Below, piece by piece: positions 33,075 through 41,562 of a stretch of 64,000 bases of DNA; position 1 is the first letter of the stretch; each line of letters begins with the position of its first letter. Source of the DNA: Sphingobium sp. AP49 (lineage in GTDB: Bacteria; Pseudomonadota; Alphaproteobacteria; Sphingomonadales; Sphingomonadaceae); assembly GCF_000281715.2 (NCBI RefSeq), contig NZ_CP124576.1, positions 2,487,501 through 2,551,500 on the forward strand. The letters are read 5' to 3'. The translations under genes and the position numbers were made by a program. The notes under the pieces were generated by a model, which saw only the letters and a program-made list of their open reading frames with translations, searched no databases and had not been told where the DNA came from.

Positions 33075-35516
33075 TCAGGCGGCGGGCGACGGCGCCTGTA
33101 CCACCAGCATGGCGCCCTGGGCATCGCGCAGGCGGACATAAAGCTTCCCCTCGGTCGGCGCGGGGACGGTCAAAGCCGATCCGGTAAAGCCCTGCGCCAC
33201 CGGGACGGACTGGTCGAAGGCGGGATTGCCGGCGACGGCATCGACCAGGAACAGGTCGCGGCCCTTGATGGTGCAGCCCTGGTCCTTCTGCGTCTTCGGC
33301 GTGCAATCGACCGCCTCGATCCGCGGCAGGCGCGCGAGCGGCATCAGCGGCTGCCAATCCCCCTGTTCGCGGCCCCGCACGATACGGAACTGCAGCGGGC
33401 CAAAGGCCGGGTCGAGCGCCGTCGGGTCCAGCGTCGCCACCACCACCTGCGGACTTTGTAGTTGCAGGCCAGAGCCGGCCGCCAACCTGACGCTGGCGCC
33501 ACCATCCTGCGTTGCGACCTCGATCACATCGGTCATGGCCAATTTGGTGCCATCCTGCGCCTGTACCGAAAAGACGAGCCGGCCATTATTGGGCAGCACA
33601 TCCGTTCCGCCCAGCGTCACCGGCAGGCCCGTTGCCGCACCCGGCGTGACACTCTTGTTCAGCAGCGTTACGCGCGGACGCGCCGGTGCGATCGTGACCG
33701 GCACCGATACGGTACGGCCATCGTCCAGCTGTACGCGAGCGCCGGCGCCTTCGGCCGGGGCCGTCCCGTCGCCCGCAGCCGTCAGGCGCAGCCGATCGAC
33801 CGAGCCGTCGCGGGTCAGCCCGTCGGGCTTCCAGCTACGGCCGCCAAGGTCGACACTGGCCACCTGATCGAGCCGCTGGCCAGTCAATTCGCCCCAGGCA
33901 TCGCCCTGATGCACGGTCAGCCCGTCCAGCTTGCTGGCCTGGGCATAGGCGCGCAGAGGCAGAGGAAAGGACTTGGCCACGCCCTGATATTTGACATCGA
34001 TGGTGAGAGGGCCGGCACGCCTTTCGCCAAGCGGCAGGGTCAGGTCCAGCGCATCGCGCCCCTGCACCTTCCAGCCGATCGCCTGAGGTGCGGCGTTCCC
34101 CTGGCGCAGGGTGACACTTTCAACGCAGGCCGGTGCCGCCCCGGTCAAGGTCAGGCCATTGTCGCGCCCGACCACCAGAGTCGGTGCCTCGCCCTTCACT
34201 TGCCATGCCGTGTCATCTGGCCGCTGCAGGGTATAATCAGGCCCCTCAAACCGATCAAAGCCCCATTGCCCATAGACATGGGCGTCGATCGATCCCGTGA
34301 AATCGGCTGGCCATGGTCCGTCGGCCCGGATCACATAGCCGCCCCGATCGGCCCGCGCCTCCAGCGGATATTCGATCGTCTGGCCCGACGCGGCCTTCAA
34401 CTGCACCATCATGCCGCGCGCATAGCTGGTCGAATAGATCAGCGGCGCGCCCTCGACCGGCAGGACCATTCCCGGCAGCGCCGCGCAAATCGGCCCCTGT
34501 GCGCCGCTGCGCAGACGCGGCGGGCTGTCCGCCTCGATCGAGGGCATGCTGACCACCATCACCGACTTGGGCTTGGCGAAGGACGGCGCCTTGTTCAGCA
34601 TCAGTCCGATATTATCATCGCGGCGCAGGCTGACGGTCGGCAGATATTCAAAACTGGGGCTGCTGAAGGCACCGAACATCCGGGCCAGGTCACGCACCAC
34701 GCCGATATAGGGGCTATAATAACCATAGCCCGCTTCCCGGGTGGCGGCGAGCTGCAGCGCCAGGTCGGTCGGTGCGCCAATCAGCGTCTCGGCAATGGAG
34801 CTGCTATGGACATCGGCAAGGACCAGTTGATCCTTATTTTCGAGCAGGCAGGCCGCCTGCAGCTCGATCACCTTGGACAGGCAGTCCTCGTTGAGCTTCA
34901 TCGACAGGCTGCGCGCCAGCGCCGGGGCGACGCTGCGCAGAAATTCGGGGTGGGTATTTTCCTGCGTCCGGATCGCCGTCATGAAGGCGTCGAGCCGCGA
35001 CCGGTCGAGCGAGGCCTGGTTGAGCTCCTGCGTGGCCCGCACGAATTCCCCCGGCTTGCCGCGCACCGCATCACTGACCGTGCCCTCGCCGCCCCCCGTT
35101 TCCGGCACCAGGAACAGCACCATCTGCCGTGCACCTTCGGGCACGGTCAGGCTCAATTGCCGATCCTTGTCCTTCTTCTTCCAGGTCTCGGCACTATCGA
35201 TCCAGTCCTTGGGCGGCGGATTGGTCGCGCCGCGCAGGAAGGCCGACATCAGCACGAGATTGGCGCCCTGATCCCTGGGGAGGTCGGCCACGATCACCAG
35301 CTTGTCGCCGGCCATCAGGCTCGGCACCTGGCTGATCGGCAAGCTGGTCACGCCGCGGGTCACGCTGACCCGCAGCCCTGGTCCCGCCAACTCAAATGGC
35401 GCTGGCTCAGCAGCCAGTCCCGGGGCCAGCAACGCGCTTGCCAAGGCCGCTCCGATCGTCAGGCCGATCGGTTTGCGCAGACACGCCATCGGGCGCAGGG
35501 CGGAAGGATGGGGCAT
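33075..35516 (-). CDS. Large exported protein of unknown function
   Basis: 813 residues from ATG 35516 (GAGAG just upstream; ATG 35489 is an alternative). A signal peptide ends near APGLAAEP. The mature protein is mostly beta-rich with repeated modules of about 90 residues toward the C-terminus (for example LDGLTVHQGDAWGELTGQRL and ARPRVTLLNKSVTPGAATGL), reminiscent of tandem Ig-like domains. Four or more cysteines include DCTPKTQKDQGC near the end. There is no membrane anchor or LPXTG-like signal. It diverges from the ModE-like gene. I recognise no family. Confidence 0.72.
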   Translation of the reverse strand: MPHPSALRPMACLRKPIGLTIGAALASALLAPGLAAEPAPFELAGPGLRVSVTRGVTSLPISQVPSLMAGDKLVIVADLPRDQGANLVLMSAFLRGATNPPPKDWIDSAETWKKKDKDRQLSLTVPEGARQMVLFLVPETGGGEGTVSDAVRGKPGEFVRATQELNQASLDRSRLDAFMTAIRTQENTHPEFLRSVAPALARSLSMKLNEDCLSKVIELQAACLLENKDQLVLADVHSSSIAETLIGAPTDLALQLAATREAGYGYYSPYIGVVRDLARMFGAFSSPSFEYLPTVSLRRDDNIGLMLNKAPSFAKPKSVMVVSMPSIEADSPPRLRSGAQGPICAALPGMVLPVEGAPLIYSTSYARGMMVQLKAASGQTIEYPLEARADRGGYVIRADGPWPADFTGSIDAHVYGQWGFDRFEGPDYTLQRPDDTAWQVKGEAPTLVVGRDNGLTLTGAAPACVESVTLRQGNAAPQAIGWKVQGRDALDLTLPLGERRAGPLTIDVKYQGVAKSFPLPLRAYAQASKLDGLTVHQGDAWGELTGQRLDQVASVDLGGRSWKPDGLTRDGSVDRLRLTAAGDGTAPAEGAGARVQLDDGRTVSVPVTIAPARPRVTLLNKSVTPGAATGLPVTLGGTDVLPNNGRLVFSVQAQDGTKLAMTDVIEVATQDGGASVRLAAGSGLQLQSPQVVVATLDPTALDPAFGPLQFRIVRGREQGDWQPLMPLARLPRIEAVDCTPKTQKDQGCTIKGRDLFLVDAVAGNPAFDQSVPVAQGFTGSALTVPAPTEGKLYVRLRDAQGAMLVVQAPSPAA

Positions 35517-35662
35517 GTCTCTCGATCCGATATCTATGTTTTTCAGCGACCTGCCGACGCTGTCCCACAGGAATTCGGCAATTCCAAGGCGACAAATGCC
35601 AGTCACTCGCTGAACCTGCGGCAACGGGCTAAGAGGAAGCGTCCTACAGAACAGGCAGACGC

Positions 35663-36049
35663 ATGCAGACCGGAACGCTCAAGCTGAAGATCCAGATCCT
35701 TTGCGGGGAGGAGATCGCCATGGGGCCTGGCAAGGCCGACCTTCTCGATGCCATCGCCGCTCATGGATCGATATCCGCCGCGGGACGCATGCTGGGCATG
35801 AGTTACCGGCGGACATGGTTGCTGGTCGATGCCATGAACCGCTGCTGGCGCGATCGACTGGTCGAAACGGTTGCGGGCGGCGGACGCGATCGCGGAGCGC
35901 GGATAAGCGAAACGGGGCAACGGGTACTGACCGCCTATCGCACGCTCGAACAGGTCGCGATGACGGCGACCGCCGGTCAGGCACAGGAAGCGCTTGATGC
36001 GCTGCTATGCCCGGCGCCGCGTGCGTCCAGCACGAACGACCCGTCATAA
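35663..36049 (+). CDS. ModE-like winged-helix regulator (DNA-binding domain only)
   Basis: 128 residues. It matches the N-terminal LysR/ModE-type winged helix: KIQILCGEEIAMGPGKADLLDAIAAHGSISAAGRMLGMSYRRTWLLVDAMN. It lacks the molybdate-binding TOBE domains of full ModE. Such short ModE-like proteins occur widely; some respond to molybdate through other partners, others are unrelated to molybdenum. No mod transporter genes are in the window. Its 3' end faces the convergent small exported protein gene, whose upstream palindrome resembles a ModE-type site. Confidence 0.82.
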   Translation: MQTGTLKLKIQILCGEEIAMGPGKADLLDAIAAHGSISAAGRMLGMSYRRTWLLVDAMNRCWRDRLVETVAGGGRDRGARISETGQRVLTAYRTLEQVAMTATAGQAQEALDALLCPAPRASSTNDPS

Positions 36050-36093
36050 TTTCCGGCCACAGGCCGTCAGCAACGGCGCCATGCGCCCGACTG

Positions 36094-36636
36094 TCACGAT
36101 ATGCGCGTCACCAGCAACGTCACATCAGGATCGCCATTGGCGGCGACCTGCAACAGATAATCGCCCGCTTCCAGGGTGAAGTCGACCATCTTGCGGATAC
36201 CGGTACAATCGGGGCCGTGACCATGGGCTGTCGAGGCCTTCGCCACCCCGTCCTTTATCACATCGATCCAGGCCCCGCTGCCCAGCGCCACGCGCCATGT
36301 GCCCGGCTGATCGACGCGGAACCGCACGATACCACCATAGCTGACGCTGCCACCCGGCTTATTCGGACGCAGCGGATAGGCGACCTTGGGCGTGGGCAGC
36401 AGCGCCAGGGTCACCGCCTGACCAGCCGCCAGCGCGCGCCGCGCCGCGGCCTTTGAATCTCCTGCGGCCTCCATCTTCTGCGGCGCGGCCCAGGATGCCA
36501 TGTCTGCAGGTGGCGATGCCTTGATGGCACAGGCCGGCTGTGCCGCCGGCTGCGCATGAGCGACCGCTGACGGTAGGAGGGCTGACGAAACAAGGGCAGA
36601 GCCCATGAAAAGCAGGGCAATGAAGCGCTGACGCAC
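36094..36636 (-). CDS. Small exported protein of unknown function
   Basis: 180 residues from a GTG at 36636, eight bases after GGAGG. A signal peptide (FIALLFMGSALVSSALLPSA, cleavage near AHAQP) precedes a Pro/Ala-rich segment. A beta-rich C-terminal domain follows (VRFRVDQPGTWRVALGSGAW, then MVDFTLEAGDYLLQVAANGD) that reads like a bacterial pre-peptidase or carbohydrate-binding-type fold. Two cysteines could form a disulfide. It is probably periplasmic. A 20-bp palindrome lies 25 bases upstream of the start. Confidence 0.75.
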   Translation of the reverse strand: MRQRFIALLFMGSALVSSALLPSAVAHAQPAAQPACAIKASPPADMASWAAPQKMEAAGDSKAAARRALAAGQAVTLALLPTPKVAYPLRPNKPGGSVSYGGIVRFRVDQPGTWRVALGSGAWIDVIKDGVAKASTAHGHGPDCTGIRKMVDFTLEAGDYLLQVAANGDPDVTLLVTRIS

Positions 36637-36660
36637 GGGGACATCCTCCACAAGGAAAAA

Positions 36661-36680
36661 CTATATCTCACGGGATATAG
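36661..36680. promoter_or_regulatory. Palindrome upstream of the small exported protein gene
   Basis: CTATATCTCACGGGATATAG has 7-bp perfect arms (CTATATC and GATATAG) around six bases. It lies 25 bases before the GTG at 36636, where it would overlap the promoter or transcription start. The TATAT-n-ATATA layout recalls ModE operators as I remember them, and a ModE-like gene lies 0.6 kb away. Confidence 0.5.
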
Positions 36681-37008
36681 AGGCTTGAGCGACGGAGAAC
36701 AGGGAATTTTGATGCGTGATTGCCCTTGGCGGATGCGCCCGCAGCGCCTGTATGAATGGCAGCCTCGGCGCGATCTTGCGCGATGGATCCCATCGCCTTC
36801 TCGATCTGCGATCGTAACAGGCGCGCCGATTATTGCGCTGCAATCAACGACCGCACAAATCCAATGCCTGATCGGACAACTCTACGGCTGCGCTATTTCC
36901 CGTCCCGTCCCAATATCTGGCAATCAGGCGACGAGGCGGCTGTTTATCTTTGCATGATCCCGCGCTATCCTGCTTTGCGGTCGCAGTTCTCGCATCGCAT
37001 CGGGGTAG
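36681..37008. other. Intergenic region without a supported gene
   Basis: About 330 bases between the palindrome and the small gene at 37012. An open frame at 36685-36957 has no ribosome binding site, and its codon use and composition look non-coding. It must hold the promoter of the 37012 gene, but I see no convincing -35/-10 pair, RNA gene or repeat. Confidence 0.4.
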
Positions 37009-37011
37009 ATG

Positions 37012-37245
37012 ATGGCCGACCTGTTTCCACCGCCACAGGATCGAAAAATCGGGTCGGGGGATGCACCGCTGGCACCGCGCCGAGACCCAAACACAAGCGA
37101 TTCGGTAGAAGATTCTGGCCTTCTGGGCCGCCTGCCCTTTCCTCATGACCAAGCGGAAGCGGCGATCCGTTGGCTGTCGCGCTATGCCGGCCCTGTCGCG
37201 CTGGTCGCCGGACTTGTCGCGATCGGGTGGTTGTTCTGGCGCTGA
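37012..37245 (+). CDS. Small tail-anchored membrane protein
   Basis: 77 residues. GGGG lies six bases before ATG 37012 (ATG 37009 also possible). The first 50 residues are polar and proline-rich. The last 20 form one hydrophobic segment (AGPVALVAGLVAIGWLFWR), the form of a C-tail-anchored inner-membrane protein. A second small protein of the same design (39084-39284) flanks the other side of the priming transferase gene. No family recognised. Confidence 0.6.
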   Translation: MADLFPPPQDRKIGSGDAPLAPRRDPNTSDSVEDSGLLGRLPFPHDQAEAAIRWLSRYAGPVALVAGLVAIGWLFWR

Positions 37246-37534
37246 GTCCTTTGATTCGAGCCACGATCATCACCGGCTGAACGGAGCGGTGAAGGGGCCG
37301 CCGCAATCGGCCGGTGCGATGGAACGAACAAGCTGTGCGACGAAAAAGGACCGCGCAACGGATCGTCGGAAATGCGCGTCCGGATATCCCTCCCCTGATT
37401 GTCACTGACCAGCAATTATGTCCTGCTGCTCTGCAACATAAATCAAAGGCAGCGGATGTCCTGGGGAACCATCGTCTTCGTCATACGGGCGGACGGCGAG
37501 CCAGGGACGTCACGACGCAAAAAAAGGGTTGCCG
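37246..37534. other. Leader region of the priming transferase gene
   Basis: 289 bases. A short inverted repeat TTATGT (37416-37421) / ACATAA (37436-37441) stands about 95 bases before the start at 37535 and could be a regulator site. The ribosome binding site AAGGG lies just before the start. I see no other structure or gene. Confidence 0.4.
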
Positions 37535-38926
37535 ATGTCGAAAATTGATCTGGCGATTGAAGGAACCCCCAGTCGCCAGCCCGCTACTCCCGCCTTCCAG
37601 CGGAATGCGCGGCTGTGGCTTTGCCTGGTTCTGCTGCTCGCCGACATGATCGCACTTGCTGCGGGCTTCGGGATCGGCTTGCGTGCCGCGGGCGTCCCGA
37701 TCGTGTCGATGGAATTCTGGCAGCCCCTCAGCGGGGGCATATTGGTCTATGCGACCATCGCCTTCCACAACCAGGCCTATAATCCGCGCTGCCTCACGGG
37801 CATGGCGATGTCATGCCGCAGTGCGGGAATGGCCTTTGCCGGCACATTGCTGATCTTTCTGCTGGTCGTCTTTTCCCTGAAGGCGACGGGCAACCTGTCG
37901 CGCTTCGGCATCAGCGCCGGCCTGCTCTGCAGCGGCATGTTGCTGGTGGTCCAGCGCGTCCTGATCGTTCGTGCCGTGCGGCGCAATTTCGCCGAGGGAC
38001 TGTTCGCCCATTTGCTGATCGTGGACGAAGCGACGATCCCGGCCGATGTCAGTGGCATGGTGATTGTCGATGCCCAGGCGACCGGGCTGCGTGCCGACCT
38101 TGATGATCCCTATATGCTGCATCGGCTGGGGATGCTGCTGCGCGATTTCGACCGCGTCGTGATCTCCTGCCCGCTCGACCGCAAGGCGGATTGGGCACAA
38201 ATGCTCAAGGGCGGGAATATCCTGGGCGAGATCATCGTACCCGAACTCGATCCCATGGCTCCGCTGGCGGTGCAGAGCTGTCGTGGCCAATCCACGCTGG
38301 TGGTCGCACGTGGCCCGCTCAACCTTGCCAACCGCGCGAAGAAGCGGTTGCTCGACATTCTCCTCACCGTGCCCGTGCTGATTGCGCTGGCGCCGCTGAT
38401 GATCGCGATCGCGATCGCCATCCGCCTTGACTCGCCTGGCCCCATCTTCTTCCGCCAGGAACGGATCGGCCGCGGAAACCGGCTGTTCCATATCCTCAAA
38501 TTCCGCAGCATGCGGGTCGAGCAATGCGATTCCGCCGGGGCCGCATCGACCCGCCGGGACGATGACCGCATCACCCGGGTCGGTCGCTTCATTCGCAGCA
38601 CCAGCATCGATGAACTGCCGCAGCTCATCAATGTCCTTCTGGGCGAAATGAGCCTGGTCGGCCCGCGCCCCCATGCCCTCGGGTCGACGGCAGAGGACCA
38701 GCTGTTCTGGCAGGTCGACCGGCAATATTGGCATCGCCATGCGCTCAAGCCGGGCATCACCGGCCTAGCCCAGATCCGCGGTTTCCGCGGCGCCACCGAA
38801 ACCCGCCGGGACATTCTGAACCGGGTGGAGGCAGATCTGGAATATCTGCACGGCTGGAGCCTGATGCGCGACATCGGCATCCTGATCGGTACGGTCAACG
38901 TATTGGTTCACCGCAACGCATATTGA
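37535..38926 (+). CDS. Undecaprenyl-phosphate sugar phosphotransferase (EPS priming enzyme)
   Basis: 463 residues. Four to five N-terminal transmembrane segments and a central cytosolic region precede another membrane segment (LLDILLTVPVLIALAPLMIAI) and the bacterial sugar transferase domain. Its motifs are FRQERIGRGNRLFHILKFRSM, DELPQLINVLLGEMSLVGPRPH and PGITGLAQIRGFRG. This is the WbaP/GumD/GelB class, which transfers sugar-1-phosphate (usually glucose or galactose) from a UDP-sugar to undecaprenyl phosphate as the first step of EPS repeat assembly. It is monocistronic, with its own leader, 0.5 kb ahead of the main operon. Confidence 0.92.
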   Translation: MSKIDLAIEGTPSRQPATPAFQRNARLWLCLVLLLADMIALAAGFGIGLRAAGVPIVSMEFWQPLSGGILVYATIAFHNQAYNPRCLTGMAMSCRSAGMAFAGTLLIFLLVVFSLKATGNLSRFGISAGLLCSGMLLVVQRVLIVRAVRRNFAEGLFAHLLIVDEATIPADVSGMVIVDAQATGLRADLDDPYMLHRLGMLLRDFDRVVISCPLDRKADWAQMLKGGNILGEIIVPELDPMAPLAVQSCRGQSTLVVARGPLNLANRAKKRLLDILLTVPVLIALAPLMIAIAIAIRLDSPGPIFFRQERIGRGNRLFHILKFRSMRVEQCDSAGAASTRRDDDRITRVGRFIRSTSIDELPQLINVLLGEMSLVGPRPHALGSTAEDQLFWQVDRQYWHRHALKPGITGLAQIRGFRGATETRRDILNRVEADLEYLHGWSLMRDIGILIGTVNVLVHRNAY

Positions 38927-39083
38927 CCTTCGCGCCACGCGCTTCACCTCGATTGAGGATTTCCTGCACCATAACGGCCCATTTGCGACGAAACGAGCGG
39001 AAGTGGCCGTGCTTGGAAACTATTTGTGAACCCTAAAATCGGATATTAACGCCCGTTCATAAATCAGCGCAGGACTTACGGGC

Positions 39084-39284
39084 GTGGCAGACGATTTTGC
39101 GGCGGTTGCCGTTGTTAAAACTTCCTTTTCCGACGCGACCGGCATGGTCGGCGAATTGTCCGAATCGGCTCGTCCCCGTTCCCTCGCGGAACGCGCGGAG
39201 GGGCCGATTCACGTCGTTTCGCGCTGGTCCGGCATCCTTGCCTTTTGCGCTGCGGTGTTCGCGATCGCCTATCTGATCATCTGA
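39084..39284 (+). CDS. Small tail-anchored membrane protein in EPS locus
   Basis: 66 residues from a GTG at 39084 with AGGA nine bases upstream. The N-terminal 45 residues are soluble (SFSDATGMVGELSESARPRS), and a single C-terminal hydrophobic segment ends the protein (WSGILAFCAAVFAIAYLII). Its design matches the small protein at 37012-37245, although sequence similarity is weak. Its position between priming transferase and export operon suggests an accessory EPS role, which is inference only. Confidence 0.6.
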   Translation: MADDFAAVAVVKTSFSDATGMVGELSESARPRSLAERAEGPIHVVSRWSGILAFCAAVFAIAYLII

Positions 39285-39308
39285 TCGGGGCAAGTTTCCT
39301 TGCCCTCA

Positions 39309-39355
39309 GATTAACAGCCATGATTGGCCGTTAATCGCTTCTTTCATCGATGAAA
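39309..39355. promoter_or_regulatory. Inverted repeats upstream of the EPS operon
   Basis: GATTAAC (39309-39315) and GTTAATC (39330-39336) form an outer stem with inner GCC/GGC pairs, a possible terminator of the small gene. Just after it is the 14-bp perfect palindrome TTTCATCGATGAAA (39342-39355), 100 bases upstream of the first EPS operon gene. The palindrome is a good operator candidate for the 15-kb operon. Confidence 0.5.
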
Positions 39356-39455
39356 CGAGCCGTTGTTTTGGCGCGACAAGTCGCGTCCGCCCCCGTGTGC
39401 ATTATGTAGAAATACCTTTAGCATGCCCCTTGTTGCTGCAATGCAATAAGGATTC

Positions 39456-40703
39456 ATGCGTTTGGATATTGCCCTTACCCCGTGTTTGCGGGCGCGCCGC
39501 TGTGCGCCCGCAGCAAATGATTTTTCCTGGCCGCATGCTGCGGTCCTCGCTGCCCTGGGCGGCGCGATCCTCGTCTCGGGCGCGGCATCGACGGCGCATG
39601 CTCAGGATGACGACAAGCGTGTAGATACGCTCGGCCTGCATCTGACGGCGGGGCTCGATCTCCTCTATGATGACAATGTCTATCGGGTCGACGACCGGGT
39701 CGATGATCCGACCGCCGACCTGATCGTCACGCCCTCGATCGAGGCTACCTATGCCCATCCTATCGGCCGCCACGACATCCAGTTGCGGGCGAAGGCAGGC
39801 TATGACCAGTTCGTCTCCGAAACCCAGCGCAGCAAGTTGCGGCTCGACACCGAGGCAAAGGCGGTCATCCGCTTCGGCGCCACCTGTTCGGTAACGCCCC
39901 GCGCGGCCTATCGCCAACAGCGCGCCGATTATGGCGACATCAATGCCGCGACCGAAAATCTGCAGCGCTTCTCGACGCTTGGGGCAGATCTGTCGTGCGA
40001 ACGACCGGGCTTTTTCCCGGTCGCCGGCTATCAGCATGACACCACGCGCAACGACAATGACTTCGACTATGCCGATCAGGACAGCGACAGTTTCAAGGTC
40101 GGCCTGGGCTATAACAAGCCCAGCCTCGGTACGCTCACAACCTATTATGAGCGGACGGTCAGCGACCGTTTCACCCTGGGCATCAAGAACCGGATCAACG
40201 CCTATGGTCTGCGCTTTCAGCGATCGGTCTCCCCCCTCACCCAGATCGATGCCGACCTGCAATGGCTAGACGTGAGCAGCGATTCCGCAGCGGTCGGCGA
40301 TTATAACGGCCCGGGGTGGAATGTCCGCCTGTCCACCAGCGCGATCCCCAGGCTCAAGCTGACCGCCAGCACTTCGCGCGATATCGTCAATGACAGTCTG
40401 ATCGCCAGCGGCTTCGCGATCCGGTCCGACTATCGGATCGAGGGCGAGTTCGCCATCAGCGAACTGACCTCGGCCGGCCTCTATGCCGACTGGGAACGTC
40501 GCAAGTTCCGGCAGGACGCGGCCTTGCGCGACTATTCGATCACCGCCGACCGCAACCGCCGCTTTGGCGCGACGCTCAAGCGCAAGCTGACCGATCGCTT
40601 CGATCTGACGCTCGATGCGCAACATTATGTCCGCCGCACCGACACCGACATCTCCGACTATAGCGGCACCCAGGTGACGCTATCCGCCCTTCTTCGCTTT
40701 TGA
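39456..40703 (+). CDS. Outer-membrane beta-barrel protein of EPS locus (BBP2-like)
   Basis: 415 residues. AAGGA precedes the ATG. After a long N-region, a hydrophobic signal (AAVLAALGGAILVSGAASTA) ends near AHAQ. The mature protein is an alternating amphipathic beta-strand series with many aromatic and charged residues (LTAGLDLLYDDNVYRVDD, FKVGLGYNKPSLGTLTTYYE) and ends in Phe (VTLSALLRF), as outer-membrane barrels do. Proteins of this type (putative beta-barrel porin 2) often accompany Wza-type exporters in sphingomonad EPS clusters. It is probably the secretion or surface-assembly pore. Confidence 0.8.
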   Translation: MRLDIALTPCLRARRCAPAANDFSWPHAAVLAALGGAILVSGAASTAHAQDDDKRVDTLGLHLTAGLDLLYDDNVYRVDDRVDDPTADLIVTPSIEATYAHPIGRHDIQLRAKAGYDQFVSETQRSKLRLDTEAKAVIRFGATCSVTPRAAYRQQRADYGDINAATENLQRFSTLGADLSCERPGFFPVAGYQHDTTRNDNDFDYADQDSDSFKVGLGYNKPSLGTLTTYYERTVSDRFTLGIKNRINAYGLRFQRSVSPLTQIDADLQWLDVSSDSAAVGDYNGPGWNVRLSTSAIPRLKLTASTSRDIVNDSLIASGFAIRSDYRIEGEFAISELTSAGLYADWERRKFRQDAALRDYSITADRNRRFGATLKRKLTDRFDLTLDAQHYVRRTDTDISDYSGTQVTLSALLRF

Positions 40704-40722
40704 TTCAAAGGGAGCTTGCACC

Positions 40723-41562
40723 GTGAGAACAGAACCACGCTTCCATCATATAGTCCTGTTGCCGCTGCTGGCGATGCCAGCCATGCTGAGCGCGCAAACG
40801 GCGACTGGTCCTACCCCGGCCGGGACGGCTGCCGCCGCCGTGGCCGCCACGCCGACGCGCGCGTCGGTCGCGCCCGGCTATTTGCTAGGCCCCGATGACC
40901 GGGTGAAGATTTCGATCTTCGGTCAGCCCGATCTTTCGACGGAAACCCGGATCACGGCGGACGGCACCGTCCTGCTCGCCCTGATCGGCCCCATTCCCGC
41001 CCGCGGCAAGACGACCACCCAGTTGGCGCAGGATATCGCCGCTGGCTATGCCGGCGGCGGCTATCTGACCAAACCGTCGGTCAGCGTCGAAGTGAGCGAT
41101 TTTGTCAGCCGCTCCGTCACGGTGCTCGGCAATGTGCCGCAAGCCGGCAATTATCCGCTCGACCGTAACTATACCGTCGCCTCGATGCTGGCCAAGGCCG
41201 GTGGATCGACCACCGCCGGCGCCAATGCCGTCATCCTGACCCCGGCCGACGGCAGCGGCCCCGTCCGGATTTCGCTGGCCGATATGAGCGCGGGCGCAGG
41301 CCGGCCCCTGCAATCGGGCGACATTCTGTTCGTGCCCCCGGCCGAGAAGGTCTATGTCTATGGCCAGGTACAGCAGCCCGGCGCCTTTTCTTATGCGCCT
41401 GGCCAGACCTTCCGCCAGGCGCTGGCCCTGGCCGGCGGTCCGACCCTCGCCGGATCGACCCGCAAGATCAAGGTGAAGCGTGCCGGCAAGGAGGTCGAGG
41501 CCAATCTCGACGATCCGGTCCAGCCTGAAGACGTCCTCATCATCCGGGAGAAGCTGTTTTGA
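40723..41562 (+). CDS. Polysaccharide export protein (Wza/GelD-like)
   Basis: 279 residues from a GTG at 40723, eight bases after AAAGGGAG. A signal peptide (VLLPLLAMPAMLSA) precedes the poly_export domain (GYLLGPDDRVKISIFGQPDL, ADGTVLLALIGPIPARGKTT) and two SLBB-type repeats (VTVLGNVPQAGNYPL, VYVYGQVQQPGAFSY). No lipobox Cys is evident at the cleavage site, unlike E. coli Wza. It forms the outer-membrane/periplasmic export channel for the EPS. Its stop overlaps the next gene's TTG start. Confidence 0.92.
   Translation: MRTEPRFHHIVLLPLLAMPAMLSAQTATGPTPAGTAAAAVAATPTRASVAPGYLLGPDDRVKISIFGQPDLSTETRITADGTVLLALIGPIPARGKTTTQLAQDIAAGYAGGGYLTKPSVSVEVSDFVSRSVTVLGNVPQAGNYPLDRNYTVASMLAKAGGSTTAGANAVILTPADGSGPVRISLADMSAGAGRPLQSGDILFVPPAEKVYVYGQVQQPGAFSYAPGQTFRQALALAGGPTLAGSTRKIKVKRAGKEVEANLDDPVQPEDVLIIREKLF

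Noticed and set aside
36685..36957. 90-codon plus-strand frame between the ModE region and the EPS locus
   Set aside because: No ribosome binding site, no recognisable composition or domain, and it overlaps likely promoter sequence.
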